NCBI GenBank assembly: GCA_029255685.2
Contig: CM055316.2
Coordinates: 78,242,861-78,306,860, forward strand
Source: Silene conica
Lineage: Eukaryota; Streptophyta; Magnoliopsida; Caryophyllales; Caryophyllaceae
Direction of reading: 5' to 3'
DNA length: 64,000 nucleotides
The position numbers and the translations under genes were made by a program. Shown here piece after piece: positions 49,301-60,246 of the stretch; within the stretch, counting starts at the first letter, position 1; each line of letters opens with the position of its first letter. Below the pieces are notes generated by a model, which saw only the letters and a list, made by a program, of their open reading frames with translations, searched no databases and was not told where the DNA came from.

Positions 49301-51051
49301 CTTCTACTTATGTGTCTGATGAGACTTGTGTGTGAGAAGCATGTATGATATGGTATTATAAGTGAGACCAAGCTGACCCAATTTTATGCGTATGTATTCG
49401 TCATTTAATTATAGGGTTAACGGGTTGATCCGGCATTAAGTTCGTTTCATGTAAGTTTCTGGGATATGTATGTATTCTGCTTCAGGTAATGTTGGGCTCA
49501 GGGAACAAGAAATATGAGAGTTGGATGAGAGCGACGGAGGTGGCATACAAAGACAAGTACCGAGGATGGGTAGGATTCAATGTCCCAATATCTCATCGAA
49601 TAACCGCAGGGTAAAGTGAAATAAACTTATGGTTGTTTTAGTTAACTTGCAAGATTCTACTTTTGCTGATAAGAGTAACATATGAACAGGTGTGACATCC
49701 TTTTGATGCCTTCAAGATTTGAACCATGTGGACTAAATCAGCTATATGCGATGCGATATGGAACTATACCAGTAGTTCACTGCACTGGAGGATTACGGGT
49801 GAGGATTGAGCAGAAGTTTTATTCGGGTTCCAAATAATTCTGCTAATCACGACACTCTTAATCATGTTTGGAACTTCTCTGATCTCCTCAGGATACTGTC
49901 GAAACATACAACTCATATTCAACTGGCCCTGATGGCAGCGGTACTGGAAATGGGTATGTCTAACTCGACATAAAATATGGTACCTGAAATATTGAGCTCT
50001 AACTCTTGTTTGTAAGTTATGAACGATCCTTCAATGGCTCTTCAGATCCTACCATAGTATCAAATCCCGAACTATGTAACTTTTGAAGCTTACAGGGACC
50101 CCATTTTAAGGAGAGGTAATAGCCGCATTACAGTGCACTAGCGCATTGGCCGAGATGAGGCTTTGATGACCATTAGGCGATTGTTAGATCAAGACTTAAA
50201 CTGAGATTTAGATAACTGTTGGGCGATGTAGGTATTTAGTGATTCATTTGTTATCACTTGTGACTTCAGAAAACTCACGTTGTGTTCCATTGTATGGACA
50301 GGTGGGCGTTTGCTCCCTTGACGAAAGAGAGTATGTTGGTGGTGAGTTTACACTATTATCGTTTCTTCATAAACTCTCGGAATGGATGGTCAGATTTGGT
50401 ACTTAATTCCGGCAAGAAAAGTGGTTTGGCTGACCATCCATAACTAAACAATTGCCAAATAGACTGCTGCGAAATGCCGAAATACAACTGCTACTGCTAC
50501 TACTACTGCTACTTAGTGATGCCATAAAGGGCAGCCCGGTGCACGATGGCGTCCCTGCTAGGCGAGGGTCCGGGGAAGGCCCCACCACAAGGGTGTAATG
50601 GGGGCAAGCCTTCCCTTGCCATTTTTGGCAAGAGGCCGCTCCCAGGGCTTGAACCTGTGACCGTGCACCTTAACCGGTGCGCCAAGGCCCCCCTTCCATA
50701 CCTTACTTAGTGATGCCATACCTACTAGACCAATTTCATCTGAAAATAAAATGGAGCATAAAATGGAGCAGTTGAACCATATCCGATGCCGCGTCAAACT
50801 TAGCTTACGAGTAAGCTAGGTCGACTTATGTCGACTTGTTTAAATTGATCATTCTATTACTAACATTAGCATCCTGATTTTCTTGGCATGGGCAGGCTAT
50901 AAGAGACGCGCTGAAAACATATAGGGAACACAAACCTTCATGGTTAGGGTTGATGAAGAGAGGCATGGAACGAGACTCCACATGGGACACCGCTGCAGCT
51001 CAGTACGAACAGGTTTTCGGATGGGCCTTAACTGATCCACCTTACTGCTGA
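43376..51051 (+). CDS. SS1: Soluble starch synthase 1, chloroplastic
   Basis: SS1 transfers glucose from ADP-glucose to short amylopectin chains in plastids (GT5 family). The 15 coding exons are 43376-43550, 44451-44887, 45016-45093, 45463-45587, 46315-46396, 46986-47159, 47336-47417, 47610-47701, 48245-48307, 48405-48494, 49486-49610, 49690-49798, 49892-49953, 50302-50341 and 50896-51051. They sum to 1890 nt and 629 residues, the usual SS1 length. The first ~110 residues are a transit peptide and acidic linker. The substrate motif [10 protein letters not shown] starts near residue 130, SEGYSWEI and NGIIDG-like [12 protein letters not shown] lie mid-protein, and [10 protein letters not shown] and HCTGGLRDT (near 538-546) form the C-terminal ADP-glucose/catalytic region. 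The sequence ends DPPYC. Exon 2 could also start 9 nt earlier. Introns carry a SINE and a TRIM; none interrupts coding. Confidence 0.96.
43645..43673 (+). repeat. tRNA-like A-box/B-box pair, SINE remnant candidate
   Basis: TGGTCTAGTGG (A box, 43645-43655) and GGTTCGAATCC (B box, 43663-43673) match pol III promoter consensus but are only 7 bp apart, versus about 30-40 in an active tRNA-SINE head. It is probably a deleted SINE or tRNA relic in SS1 intron 1. Confidence 0.4.
48823..49250 (+). mobile_element. 5'-truncated TRIM carrying a nested solo LTR
   Basis: The internal region (GGTTCGAATCCTGACAACC, then GAGTGAGGGAGCG) and the 3' repeat (TAATAGG to GGTTCATCTATCA) of the window's main TRIM family are split by a 237-bp insert at 48928-49164. 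It lies in SS1 intron 10. Confidence 0.8.
48928..49164 (+). mobile_element. Solo LTR of a second TRIM-like family
   Basis: It begins TGTTAGGGTGC and ends CGCACAACA, with TGTT/AACA termini, and is flanked by a perfect 5-bp duplication GAGCG (48923-48927, 49165-49169). It contains AAAGCGGACAATATC, a word common in widespread plant TRIM LTRs. Confidence 0.85.
50527..50703 (-). mobile_element. Au-type SINE, copy 1, in SS1 intron 14
   Basis: Read on the minus strand: GCCTTGGCGCACCGGTTAAG, then a tRNA-like B box (AGGTTCAAGCCCTGG), then the Au-family 3' end GTGCACCGGGCTGCCCTTT. A perfect 17-bp duplication TACTTAGTGATGCCATA flanks it at 50510-50526 and 50704-50720. Confidence 0.9.
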
Positions 51052-51363
51052 GTGCTGATAATGGATCAAGTCCTCTGAAAACTGCCCGTGTACAAGAGAA
51101 GAGAAAACACGAAAAAGTTAGTACAGAAGGAAAGCGAACAAGAAACGGATCAACAGCACGAAAATCTGAATCGCTTGCAAGATTTCGGCGAGTGTGTATA
51201 AGCTCCTCCTCCTTCCCAACTAGTCATTTTTGTCCACTGATTTGTCTGAGCTTCTGAGATCATAAGCAAGATTTTCATGATCATGTAATTACTTGTCAAT
51301 ATAATTAATTATATGCTCTGCATGTATGTAAATGTAGTGAAATTGTAGTGCTTCTATTTTATT

Positions 51364-51888
51364 TAGGGGTGAGCAAAAAATTCCAGTACGGTTTTATAAT
51401 ACGGATACGATACGGTATACGGTTTGAATTATCGAATTTTCCGTATATATGATACGGAAATCCGTATATACGATACGGTTTTCACAAAACCGTACCGTAT
51501 TCGGGTCGGGGAAAAACGAAACTGTATATACGGTTTTCGACTCGGTTTGAAATTTTTTTATAAAAGAATTAATGAAACGTAAAGTTATGCTTTCAACTTC
51601 CACTCGTAATGGTTTTTTATGACTTATTTTACTAACTTATTCTAAAAAAATTAGTCTTTTATTAGATGTAGGCATGTTAGAGGTAATTATTAGCACTTGA
51701 ATAACTAAAATATTTAATTGGGCATTGCTCACCAAACCGTATCTGTACATACAGATTTCGTATACATGAAAAACCGTATGTACGGTTAAACCGTATCGGA
51801 TCCGTATAATGATTTTTGCGATTTTTAAAACCGTATACCCGATACGGTTTTCAAAACCGTATCGGGTATACGGTTTTGCTCACCCCTA
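51364..51888. mobile_element. hAT-type non-autonomous element 1
   Basis: Perfect terminal inverted repeats TAGGGGTGAGCAAAA / TTTTGCTCACCCCTA with a perfect 8-bp duplication ATTTTATT (51356-51363, 51889-51896). Inside are many GATACGGTTT/AAACCGTATC units. No transposase. It begins about 310 bp after the SS1 stop. Confidence 0.92.
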
Positions 51889-52058
51889 ATTTTATTGGCC
51901 TTTGCCCTTTAGAAGTAGTACCGTACCGACTACAGAGTATAAACATAAAGGTTTACGATTACAAATAAACGAGACATTCTTTTAAATAAAATGCGCAAAT
52001 AAAAAACCAAATTGGATAAAAGTACTTTCTAATTTCTATTATGATGTATAAGTATAAC

Positions 52059-52779
52059 TAGGGATGGCAATGGGTAGGATATGGATGGGGTGGAGCATAT
52101 CCGTATCCATATCCATTTAATTTATGGTCATCCATATCCCACCCTTATCCGTTTAATTTTTTTCCATCCATATCCATATCCATATCCACCGGGTGAGATG
52201 GGTGAAGCGGGCACCCGTTGGATATTTTTACGCTCGTAAAATTTAACTACGATATATAAAAAACACACCTAAGACGAAAAAATTAAAAGAGTACATTATC
52301 AAATAAATTCGGGTTACATGAAATATGTACAATGTTTACACGCCAATAAACAACAAATGCAAGAAAATATTAGTTTGTTAGTTACGATGACGGGTAAACA
52401 ACTTAATGTTCGTTGGGGTTCGTTTTGGGCTCGTGAAATATTTAGCTCCCCGTGAAATATACGTCATGTCCAGTATATTCCTGGACAAAAGAGCATTTTT
52501 AGTCGTTTCTAAGTTTACTTTTAAAAGATCTCTACAAATTAAAAAAAAATTAATCAAAGTTTTTATTATTTATTTTTTGTTAGAAAAAATTAATCTTACA
52601 CACTAATTTAGGGTATCCACCGGGTGATAAGCGGGTGATAGCCCTTGATCCATATCCCATCCTAAATTTACCCATATCCATATCCCACCCTAAATTTAAA
52701 AAAATTGTAATTCATATCCCACCCATTTAATTTCGGGTGGATGGATATCCACAGAGTTAGGGTGAGACTGCCATCCCTA
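52059..52779. mobile_element. hAT-type non-autonomous element 2
   Basis: Terminal repeats TAGGGATGGCA / TGCCATCCCTA and a perfect 8-bp duplication AGTATAAC (52051-52058, 52780-52787). Subterminal ATCCATATCC units are repeated in both orientations. 721 bp, no transposase. Confidence 0.92.
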
Positions 52780-52787
52780 AGTATAAC

Positions 52788-53518
52788 GCATACATGAATA
52801 CGCGTCATAATATCCGTCCTTAGATTTTAGTTTTGTGTACTAATTATTTCAGCCGTGATAACTTTACGCTAATTACGAAAAAAAGAAACTCATCAACCGA
52901 AAATTATCCGTCCTTTGTGCCATTAAATTCTTTTTTAGATATTAGTCATTTATTTTCTTCTACAATTAATTTGGCTTTATGTTATTCAATATTTTCCCTC
53001 CTAGCATTTAACTCCCGTTCCCGCCATTTATCAAATGTCAATAAAATAATAATATTTGATTTGAAGTTTAACGGTCTACTACCCTACTCCTAACCAAATT
53101 TGGCAACGGTAAAAAGGTAATTCAAATTTGACTAACCAAATCTCAAATCGAAAAGGTAAATAAATGAGTAAGGCCCCAAATAAAATTTGTAAACAATGAC
53201 CGGGACGAAAGAGTACATGCAACGTATCTATGTGAGGCGTCCATTTGAGATTGTTGTATAGTACAAGAACAATCAATTCATTCGATCTTTTATAAAATAA
53301 GTCTGTTACCACGTAAAACCGTCTCATAACTCTCAAACGTGTTTTTTTGGTACAATTTTACTCGATATATATATTTATGACATTGCATTGTTTGAATCGA
53401 AATTTTCCATCAAAATCGAGCCAACCCAAATCGTATATAAGGTACACATTTTGAGCGTCAATTGTTGATATAAAAGACAAACAATTATTTTCTAATTTCT
53501 AAAGACACCCACAAAACG
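52788..53518. other. Intergenic region upstream of the hydrolase gene
   Basis: No gene is recognised. It should contain the hydrolase promoter. The GACCGGGACGAAAGAGTA at 53199-53216 is a right-end-like Stowaway scrap. Confidence 0.4.
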
Positions 53519-55935
53519 ATGCCGTATTTGCAAGTTTCCGATGGTGAAAATGCGATCGAAATATTCTACCGCACATATGGGCGTGGACCCATCAAAGTTC
53601 TAATGTTGATTGGTATTTTTTTTTTAATATTCGTTAGTCTTTTGTAAGACGGTTTTACATTTAAGTACTAAGCGATAATTTTTATTTTTCTGGTTCGAAA
53701 CGTGAATTAATCAGGATTAGCAACGTCACATGAAGCATGGATGTCTCAAATCAAAGCGTTGACAGGAACGGATGTAGCTAATGATGAAAAGAAAGCAAAG
53801 ACGATGGATGATGAAGATGTTAGTAGTAATAGCATTGAGGTTTGTGGTTTGGATAATCGGGGTTCGGGTCTGAGCACCGTTCCTACTGAAACATCCGAGT
53901 ATGAGTAAGTCGTCTTCTTTAGTGTCGCGTTTTTCACAAATTCATAGGATCGTCTTATTCAAGTACTTATTTTCTAGTCGAATGATCGTGGTTTGAAAGA
54001 AGACGTCTCGGGTTGGGTGTGATGTTATCTGAGATTTCATTTTGTTGGGTGCAGAATAACACTTATGACTAAGGATGCTATCGCGGTAATGGATCATTTG
54101 GGTTGGAAGAAAGCTCATATCTTTGGGCATTCTATGGGTGAGTCCAAGACGTTTTTATGTAAAAGACGATAAAATAAAAGCAAAATGATTCACTAAACTG
54201 TCTGTACCTGGTGTTGTTGGTTTTGCAACAGGAGGTATGATAGCTCTCAAGTTAGCAGCATTAGAACCCGATAGAGTCTTATCGCTGGCCTTAATTAACA
54301 CGGGTGGAGGCGGATATGATATGTTCCCTAAGGTATGATTATCCTTGACAGCGGAATGGAGTAGGTCATGTTCTTTTCGGCTGAAACGAGCTGAATTGAA
54401 TTAATTTGAGTGGAGCTTAATTGAACTAAATTGAGTGAAATTGAGGTGAACTGAATTTAGTTGAATTAAAAGTTAATTTTGTGAAAAGATTAACTGAACA
54501 TAATTGATTGAACATAAATATAACTTAACAGAATACCACCAAACAAAATTGAAAGAAGCTGAAATTAAGCCAGAAAGAACAGGGCCTAAGCCAATAACGT
54601 TGTTGCTTTCGAGGTTCTTTGTATGACGTTGTTACTTTCGATTTCAGGCATGTCTATTAACTGTCTCTGCCTTGCTGCGCATATTCCTGGCCAAGTCCCG
54701 CGAGGAAAGGACTGGTGCGGACTTGGATTCACATTTCAGTCAGGTTATCGTCTTTTCTCTGGTAATGCTGCAATGCGTTTGATTAGTCGGAGTTTAATTA
54801 AAATGTTATGGCGACAGGACTATCTTGATGAGCGTGTTGAGCAGAGAAGCAGACGATCAATTTTATATCAGGTAAGAACTCCGAATGCCATGTACATCTG
54901 TTATCTGTTTGCTTCTAACTGCAACATGGAACTGAAGTGTTACTACTGCAGGAATATGTGACGAAGATTGTAGAAAACAGATTGCAACCTGATCATGCTT
55001 TTCTAGGCCAATTTGGAGCATGTTGGAGATACAGGATAACCCAAACAGAATATGAACAGATCCGATCTGGCAGGTTCCTCGTATCTGTCATTCACGGGAG
55101 GTATGTTTTATGCACTAAATAGGGACGAAAATGGGTCCGCCAGTCACTCAGTCAGTATGCCATTTAATGCGCAACACTCGTCAGATTGTGCTGGCCGAGA
55201 AATTGGTCGCCTGTGCAGCGCCACTCCAAGCTATTAATGACAGTTACTAATACCCTGTCAATGTACGTTGGTATGCAGGCAAGACATTGTAGCGCCGTTA
55301 ATCCTTGCCAAAAGAAGAGCAGAGAAGCTGTATCCTTTTGCAAAGTTGGTGCATTTTCCAGGAGGGCATTTAGTGATCCGCGAGAGAGTGAACGAGGTAA
55401 ATACAGGGAATATATATGTCCATGTTTTGCTATATGTAAACTGTCGGAGCAACATCGACTCCTCCAATCCTCTCAGGCACACATTTACAGCTTCTGATAG
55501 TTTGATCAACAATGTAATTCTCTGGTTGCTAATCTCAGGTCAATGAAGAGCTTCTGAAGTTGATCAGGGCATCCGAGTCGAAGATAAGCCCACGTGATTG
55601 GACGAATTTACCCCCCACAACGACTACAGGTCAGGTTTCTGAGATACTTTAAACAGTTAAACACTCTTGATTCTTTCAACATACACTTTATGATCGAAAG
55701 ACGATCATTTAGTATTTGCGACAGGGCCGACAGTACTCTTTGGCCTTTACTTATCTCAGTTCGTCTTTTTTCTTTGCATTGGTTTCCAGATTCTATTTCC
55801 TCAGCTTCCCTGGAACGATTAAAAAACGTCTTCGTTCATTTCCTCACTGTACTCGTGATCGCACTCCAGTATGTGGGAAAACTAGTGGATAAATTCACAC
55901 CAGTCAGGGTTGCTTCTTCTTCAACATCGAAATAA
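53519..55935 (+). CDS. Alpha/beta-hydrolase fold protein
   Basis: The ten exons are 53519-53612, 53715-53904, 54055-54137, 54232-54332, 54648-54743, 54818-54871, 54952-55100, 55279-55396, 55539-55629 and 55790-55935. They join to 1122 nt and 373 residues. The nucleophile elbow GHSMGG gives Ser121; HGRQDIV gives a candidate acid Asp258; PGGHL gives His286. The triad is therefore complete, and the protein belongs to the large plant family annotated as putative aminoacrylate-hydrolase/RutD-like. The substrate is unknown. Exon 2 adds an acidic loop (EKKAKTMDDEDVSSNS) before the CGLDNRGSG segment. The last exon adds a hydrophobic stretch, about 339-358 (VFVHFLTVLVIALQYVGKL), that may anchor it to a membrane. 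Intron 4 carries a MITE. Confidence 0.9.
54367..54596. mobile_element. GTTCTTTT-end MITE, copy 2, in the hydrolase intron
   Basis: Starts ATGTTCTTTTCGGCTGAAACG and ends CCAGAAAGAACAGGGCC. Close along its length to the copy at 18572-18790. It lies in intron 4, between 54332 and 54648. Confidence 0.75.
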
Positions 55936-56685
55936 GCTACCTCCGACTCCTAGGCAGGGCCGGATAAATGGTTTGGCAGCTGAAGACATTTGCACTTTGC
56001 AGCCATATTGACAGAGCCTTTTACACATTAAGTTCATGTATAAGTCCGTCTCATAATAAGTACACATCTCAGTAAACACTCCTTTAATACCAGTAAAGAA
56101 TTCAGGCTCAATTTCGTTACAAATGGGATAGAGAACAAAGCCTGGGGTATTTGGGTTGGTTTAGTTGATCTCGAGCACTCGGCCACTCAAACTAGATTAA
56201 TCCACAGAAAACCAGATGAAATAGAAATTTTTGGGATAAAAATGGCATTGGACCTTGTATTGATACCAGATAATATTCAGTATTACACATGATTGACTGA
56301 CTATGTTACATAGAGCCGAACAATAATTACGAACAAGCTGTACTCTGGATCTATATACGGAGTATATAGTAAAACGTACCTGAAAACATACAAACTTGTA
56401 TAAGGCCGTTTTACACTTACTTTCTGTAAAACCAGTTACTGAAAAGATAAAACGACCCTGGAGTCATTTGATACTGTCAGTGACCATCTTAGCGAGTCAT
56501 CCTTTTTCTATTATTTTCGGGTATTTTACCATCAACAGTAATCCGTATTAGTTAGTAAACCCTTACCCCTTCTATATGTTTTTTAGTGATCAATTTAGCG
56601 ATGTCTGAGATCCACACAGCTTTAATCGTGATGCTATAATAAAATCATTTTGATAAGAGACTTACTCCCAGAAAAGTCGGCTGGT
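55936..56685. other. Shared 3' region of the convergent hydrolase and ABIL1-like genes
   Basis: The two genes converge here. The 750 bp should hold both 3' UTRs and polyadenylation signals. No gene or defined repeat is seen. Confidence 0.5.
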
Positions 56686-59191
56686 TTAGTATTCATCCAA
56701 GTAAGTAAATAAAGTTTCGTCTTTTTTTGACTTGCGCCGACTGAGCAATGTCTTGAGCAGACCCTTGCTTTTACTGGGGTGTCGCTCCAAGTCTTTTACC
56801 TTCTCCTTTTCGTCATGAACTCTCATCGAAACCGATTTCCATGATTCAGGGAGATACTGTTGACAGCAAACAAAATTTCCGAGTTTCAGATTATAGGGTC
56901 CATTTGGTTCAAGAGCATGTAATTTCAGGAGAAAACGGTTTTCAGGGAAAATTTAGTATAAATTTTCCTTTTAAATATACTTTAACACTCCACAACGTAG
57001 AATCAAATATTATATCGAAGATTCCACGCAGGAAGATTATCAAAGGACAGCCTAAAATGGAAACTAGGAACAAAGGGAGTGTAATTTGCTTGCTAACCCG
57101 TTGTCTTTCATGGGAAGAATTTGGAGTGATTGGCCTACTGGGTTTGGGTGTCGTCGCCCTTGAAGCAACAGAACCAGAACGCAGAAGTGGAAACCGAGGC
57201 GGTGAAACTGACCGCTTGTCTGATAATCACATTAATATTATCAGAGACATACTTAAAAGAAGTACCATGAAACTAAGAATGTATGTATTCTATAAAACTG
57301 ACCTTTCGTTGGAGTGGAGCCCGTAAAGGAGAATAAACCAGGTGACTTAGAAGTCCGAGAAGGCGAAACAGAACGTCCTCTTCTATTTATCACAAAAAGT
57401 AACCATGAGAATAGTGTTAACAAGTTTGTCCGATTTTATGTATGGAATTCACAGATAGTAATATAACGAGGTTTTATGTAAGCATTCCTGTAAAACCGCA
57501 TGTCATCTACCCATATGTCCTGTACAAGGTAACTAGTATACATTGTTTGAGTAAATACATGCGGTTTTACAATATCTTAGTGCAAACCCGCCTTACAAGA
57601 GACTTTTGCGACAGAATTACCTTGCAAAGGAAGGGGATCCTTTAATAGTAGGCGGGGTTCCTCTGGTTTTAGATGGGGTATCTCTGATCGTGGCTCTAAC
57701 AGCTAAACAATTAAATAGAATACATGAACAGTAAACTTTAGGTCAGTTTCATGAAAAAAATTAAGCATTTAACCTAGCCGGAAAAAGGGTGAAACCTACC
57801 ACTTCGGAATTGAAACCAATCATCTTCATCTATGCCACAATCTTTGTATTTTAGATTCGCAAGATTGGTACGGTCCATGGTCTGTCCAGCTGCAAAGAAA
57901 CAAATCATTCAGCACTTTCGCTACACTATGCTATAATCGACATACAAAACCTCAAACTGGACCTTTATCGCATCTACACTTAGTATTATGGGTCTCGAAA
58001 ATAATTTTTTGGGAACTTCGCCAATTTTTGGAAAAATATAAAGGGTAGCCCGGTGCACGATGGCATCCCCGCTAGGCGAGGGTCCGGGGAAGGGCCCCAC
58101 CACAAGGGTGTAATGGGGGCAAGCCTTCCCTTGCCATTTTGGCAAGAGGCCGCTCACAGGGCTTGAACCCGTGACCTCACGGTCACACAACAGCACCTCA
58201 CCTTAACCGGTGCGCCAAGGCAATTAGAATTTTCGACGAGAAACTCCAAAGAAGATTTTCTAGGTCCGCCATTGAATTGGAAGTGCTTAAAAAAGGAACT
58301 CTTTAAGTTCCCGATAGAAGTGCAATTAGAATTACGTTCTTGCCTGGCAATACGTATCGTTTGTGGTATCTTGGTATATCTATGATTGAAGATTGCTGTG
58401 CGATGCCTTCCCTGTCAATGTACTCTTCGCACGTACGTAATCTCTATGATGGAACAACAACAAAGATACGGGTCAGAAAGAACTAGCCTGAGGTCAGATG
58501 TCACAGAATCAAGAGTTTCCAATTCTTGACTACCTAATGCCTTTTTCTATATTCCCAACCGTTGCAATGCTTGCTGCAATGAACAGATTATAAACACAAG
58601 CATGCAGGGTATAAAGGAGAACACGATTTACCTGATCAATGCAAGATAGACGCAATTCCGTCACAGACACTTGTTCGATCTTTTCATCAAGAAGATCATT
58701 GACTTTGTAGGTCACAGAACCCAAGTGATCTACTGTGTTGACCAAAGCTTTAATAGCATACCCCTTTAATGTTTCAATCACTCTGAATTGATGAGCACAT
58801 AATAGCAAACATCAACAATATGCAAATATACACAAAATGCATATAAAACAGATAATGGTTAATGTTTAATAAAGTGGCCTTACAATTGTTTTTGGTCATC
58901 ATTCACGTAAGACGACTCAAAATACTCAGCTGCAGTGTACAACTGGCTTCGCAAATTTTTCAAGTCCTAAACACCGTCAAAATAGAGAACTGGACGATTA
59001 GTAAGAAGTTCGCATCACAAAAAAAAAACAATGCAGAACATAAGATTGTAGAACAATATGCAATTCCTGAGTTAAAGAATTACCTTAAGGCTGTCTGCAA
59101 AGTGCAAGCTTTCCTGCATAGACGCTTCATCGTAGTTGGATGATCGAGGACGATGAACAGGCACAGTGGTGGAAGCAGCCCGGGTTACCAT
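56686..59191 (-). CDS. ABIL1: ABI-like (ABIL1) subunit of the SCAR/WAVE complex
   Basis: ABIL proteins are the ABI subunit of the SCAR/WAVE complex, which activates ARP2/3 and so branched actin in the cytosol. The eight coding exons, 5' to 3', are 59191-59084, 58966-58884, 58782-58632, 58443-58336, 57881-57800, 57377-57303, 57219-57098 and 56856-56686. The joined frame gives 299 residues, the usual ABIL length. Family blocks seen: SMQESLHFADSLKDLKNLRS, AIKALVNTVDHLGSVTYKV, LLDEKIEQVSVTELRLSCI, YHKRYVLP, PPRFPLLRSGSVASR, and the basic tail KSKGLLKTLLSRRKSKKDE ending TYLDEY. Two acceptors (57881 and 57377) were chosen because only they keep the frame. The ATG chosen is the first in frame after an acceptor near 59226. 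Leader exons may lie at about 60825-60846 and upstream of 60985. Confidence 0.92.
58030..58222 (-). mobile_element. Au-type SINE, copy 2, in an ABIL1 intron
   Basis: Very similar to the copy at 50527-50703, and longer by about 20 bp at the tRNA-like part (GACCTCACGGTCACACAAC retained). Same minus orientation. No convincing flanking duplication was found, so the ends are approximate. Confidence 0.82.
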
Positions 59192-59647
59192 AGAGATGGG
59201 AAAAGGAACTTCAGGATTCTTTGACCTGCAACAACTGCCCTTGATTAACTAAATGTCCAACACCAACAGTAAAAAACAATGATTTTCACGTTCGACTTGT
59301 CAAAATCTTAAGACTAAATTTCCACTCTAAAATCAACACTATGAACTCTAAACTCTTCTATATATGCAGAAACAGCTAAGAAAAAACCCACAAAATACGG
59401 GAATAATTAATGAGACGGATTAACTGCATGTCTTTGTAACAAGATTAAATTTTTTTGCAAAGAGATACTCCATCCCTTTCAGAAATACCTTCCGTATGTG
59501 ATACGTTCATATAGTATAAGAACTTAGAGGTCGTATTGGAAACACAAATTCATGTATTCGTCTTCTTATCTTTGCACTTCAAGACGAGTATGTCCTAAAG
59601 GCGTGAAAATTATGGGAAAAAAATTAATCTCAACTATAAGTGGTCTT

Positions 59648-59790
59648 TGTCAAGAAACCAACTCAACCAAGATTCCCTTGCCTGTTCTGATTATCCACTT
59701 TAGAATGGTGGCTCTGATACCATGTCAAGAAACCAACTCAACCAAAAGCTTAAGCCGATGGTTGAAGTTCCTTGATTCGTTTTATATTCT
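59648..59790 (-). mobile_element. TRIM of another family (LTR-PBS-LTR remnant)
   Basis: TGTCAAGAAACCAACTCAACC occurs at 59648 and again at 59723. The reverse-complement primer-binding site GCTCTGATACCA (59711-59722) directly abuts the second copy, as expected for a minus-strand TRIM. The left repeat is short and the interior is lost. Confidence 0.65.
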
Positions 59791-60151
59791 AACAGTCTTC
59801 TCGTAATAATCTGAACTTCACTTTATCGACGCTCTCTTCCCAAACCAAACTTGTTTTTCTATTTCTAACTCTTGATTGTTGAATAAATACGAATGTGGAA
59901 GGTATGAGTATTATATACACTCACTCATTTGCAGCAGGACATGCCAAAAAAGGTTGTATCATAGACATAATTACTCATATTCATGTACTATCCACACCAA
60001 ACTTGAATACTTTTCCTTTCCACTGATTAAAATTAATCAAAAGACCTCAATTTGTCTCCCTACTTTGTCTAAATCTTCACCAACACACATTTGTAAAGAA
60101 AAAAATTGTACTACCAAAAACATTCTCTTAAACCTCTAATTCACATAATTA

Positions 60152-60246
60152 CTCCCTCCGTTCCGTTCCAATTATTTGTTTAGCTTTGATTAAAATACTC
60201 CTCGTGAAGAATATCAAAGGTAAACAAATGACTGCCATAAATGGAG
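60152..60246. mobile_element. Short Stowaway MITE
   Basis: CTCCCTCCGTTCCGTTCC at the left and AAATGGAG at the right, with TA at both sides; 95 bp. A second, diverged copy is at about 60350-60440 (CTTTTTCCGTCTCAATCATT to GGGAACGAATGAAG). Confidence 0.7.
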
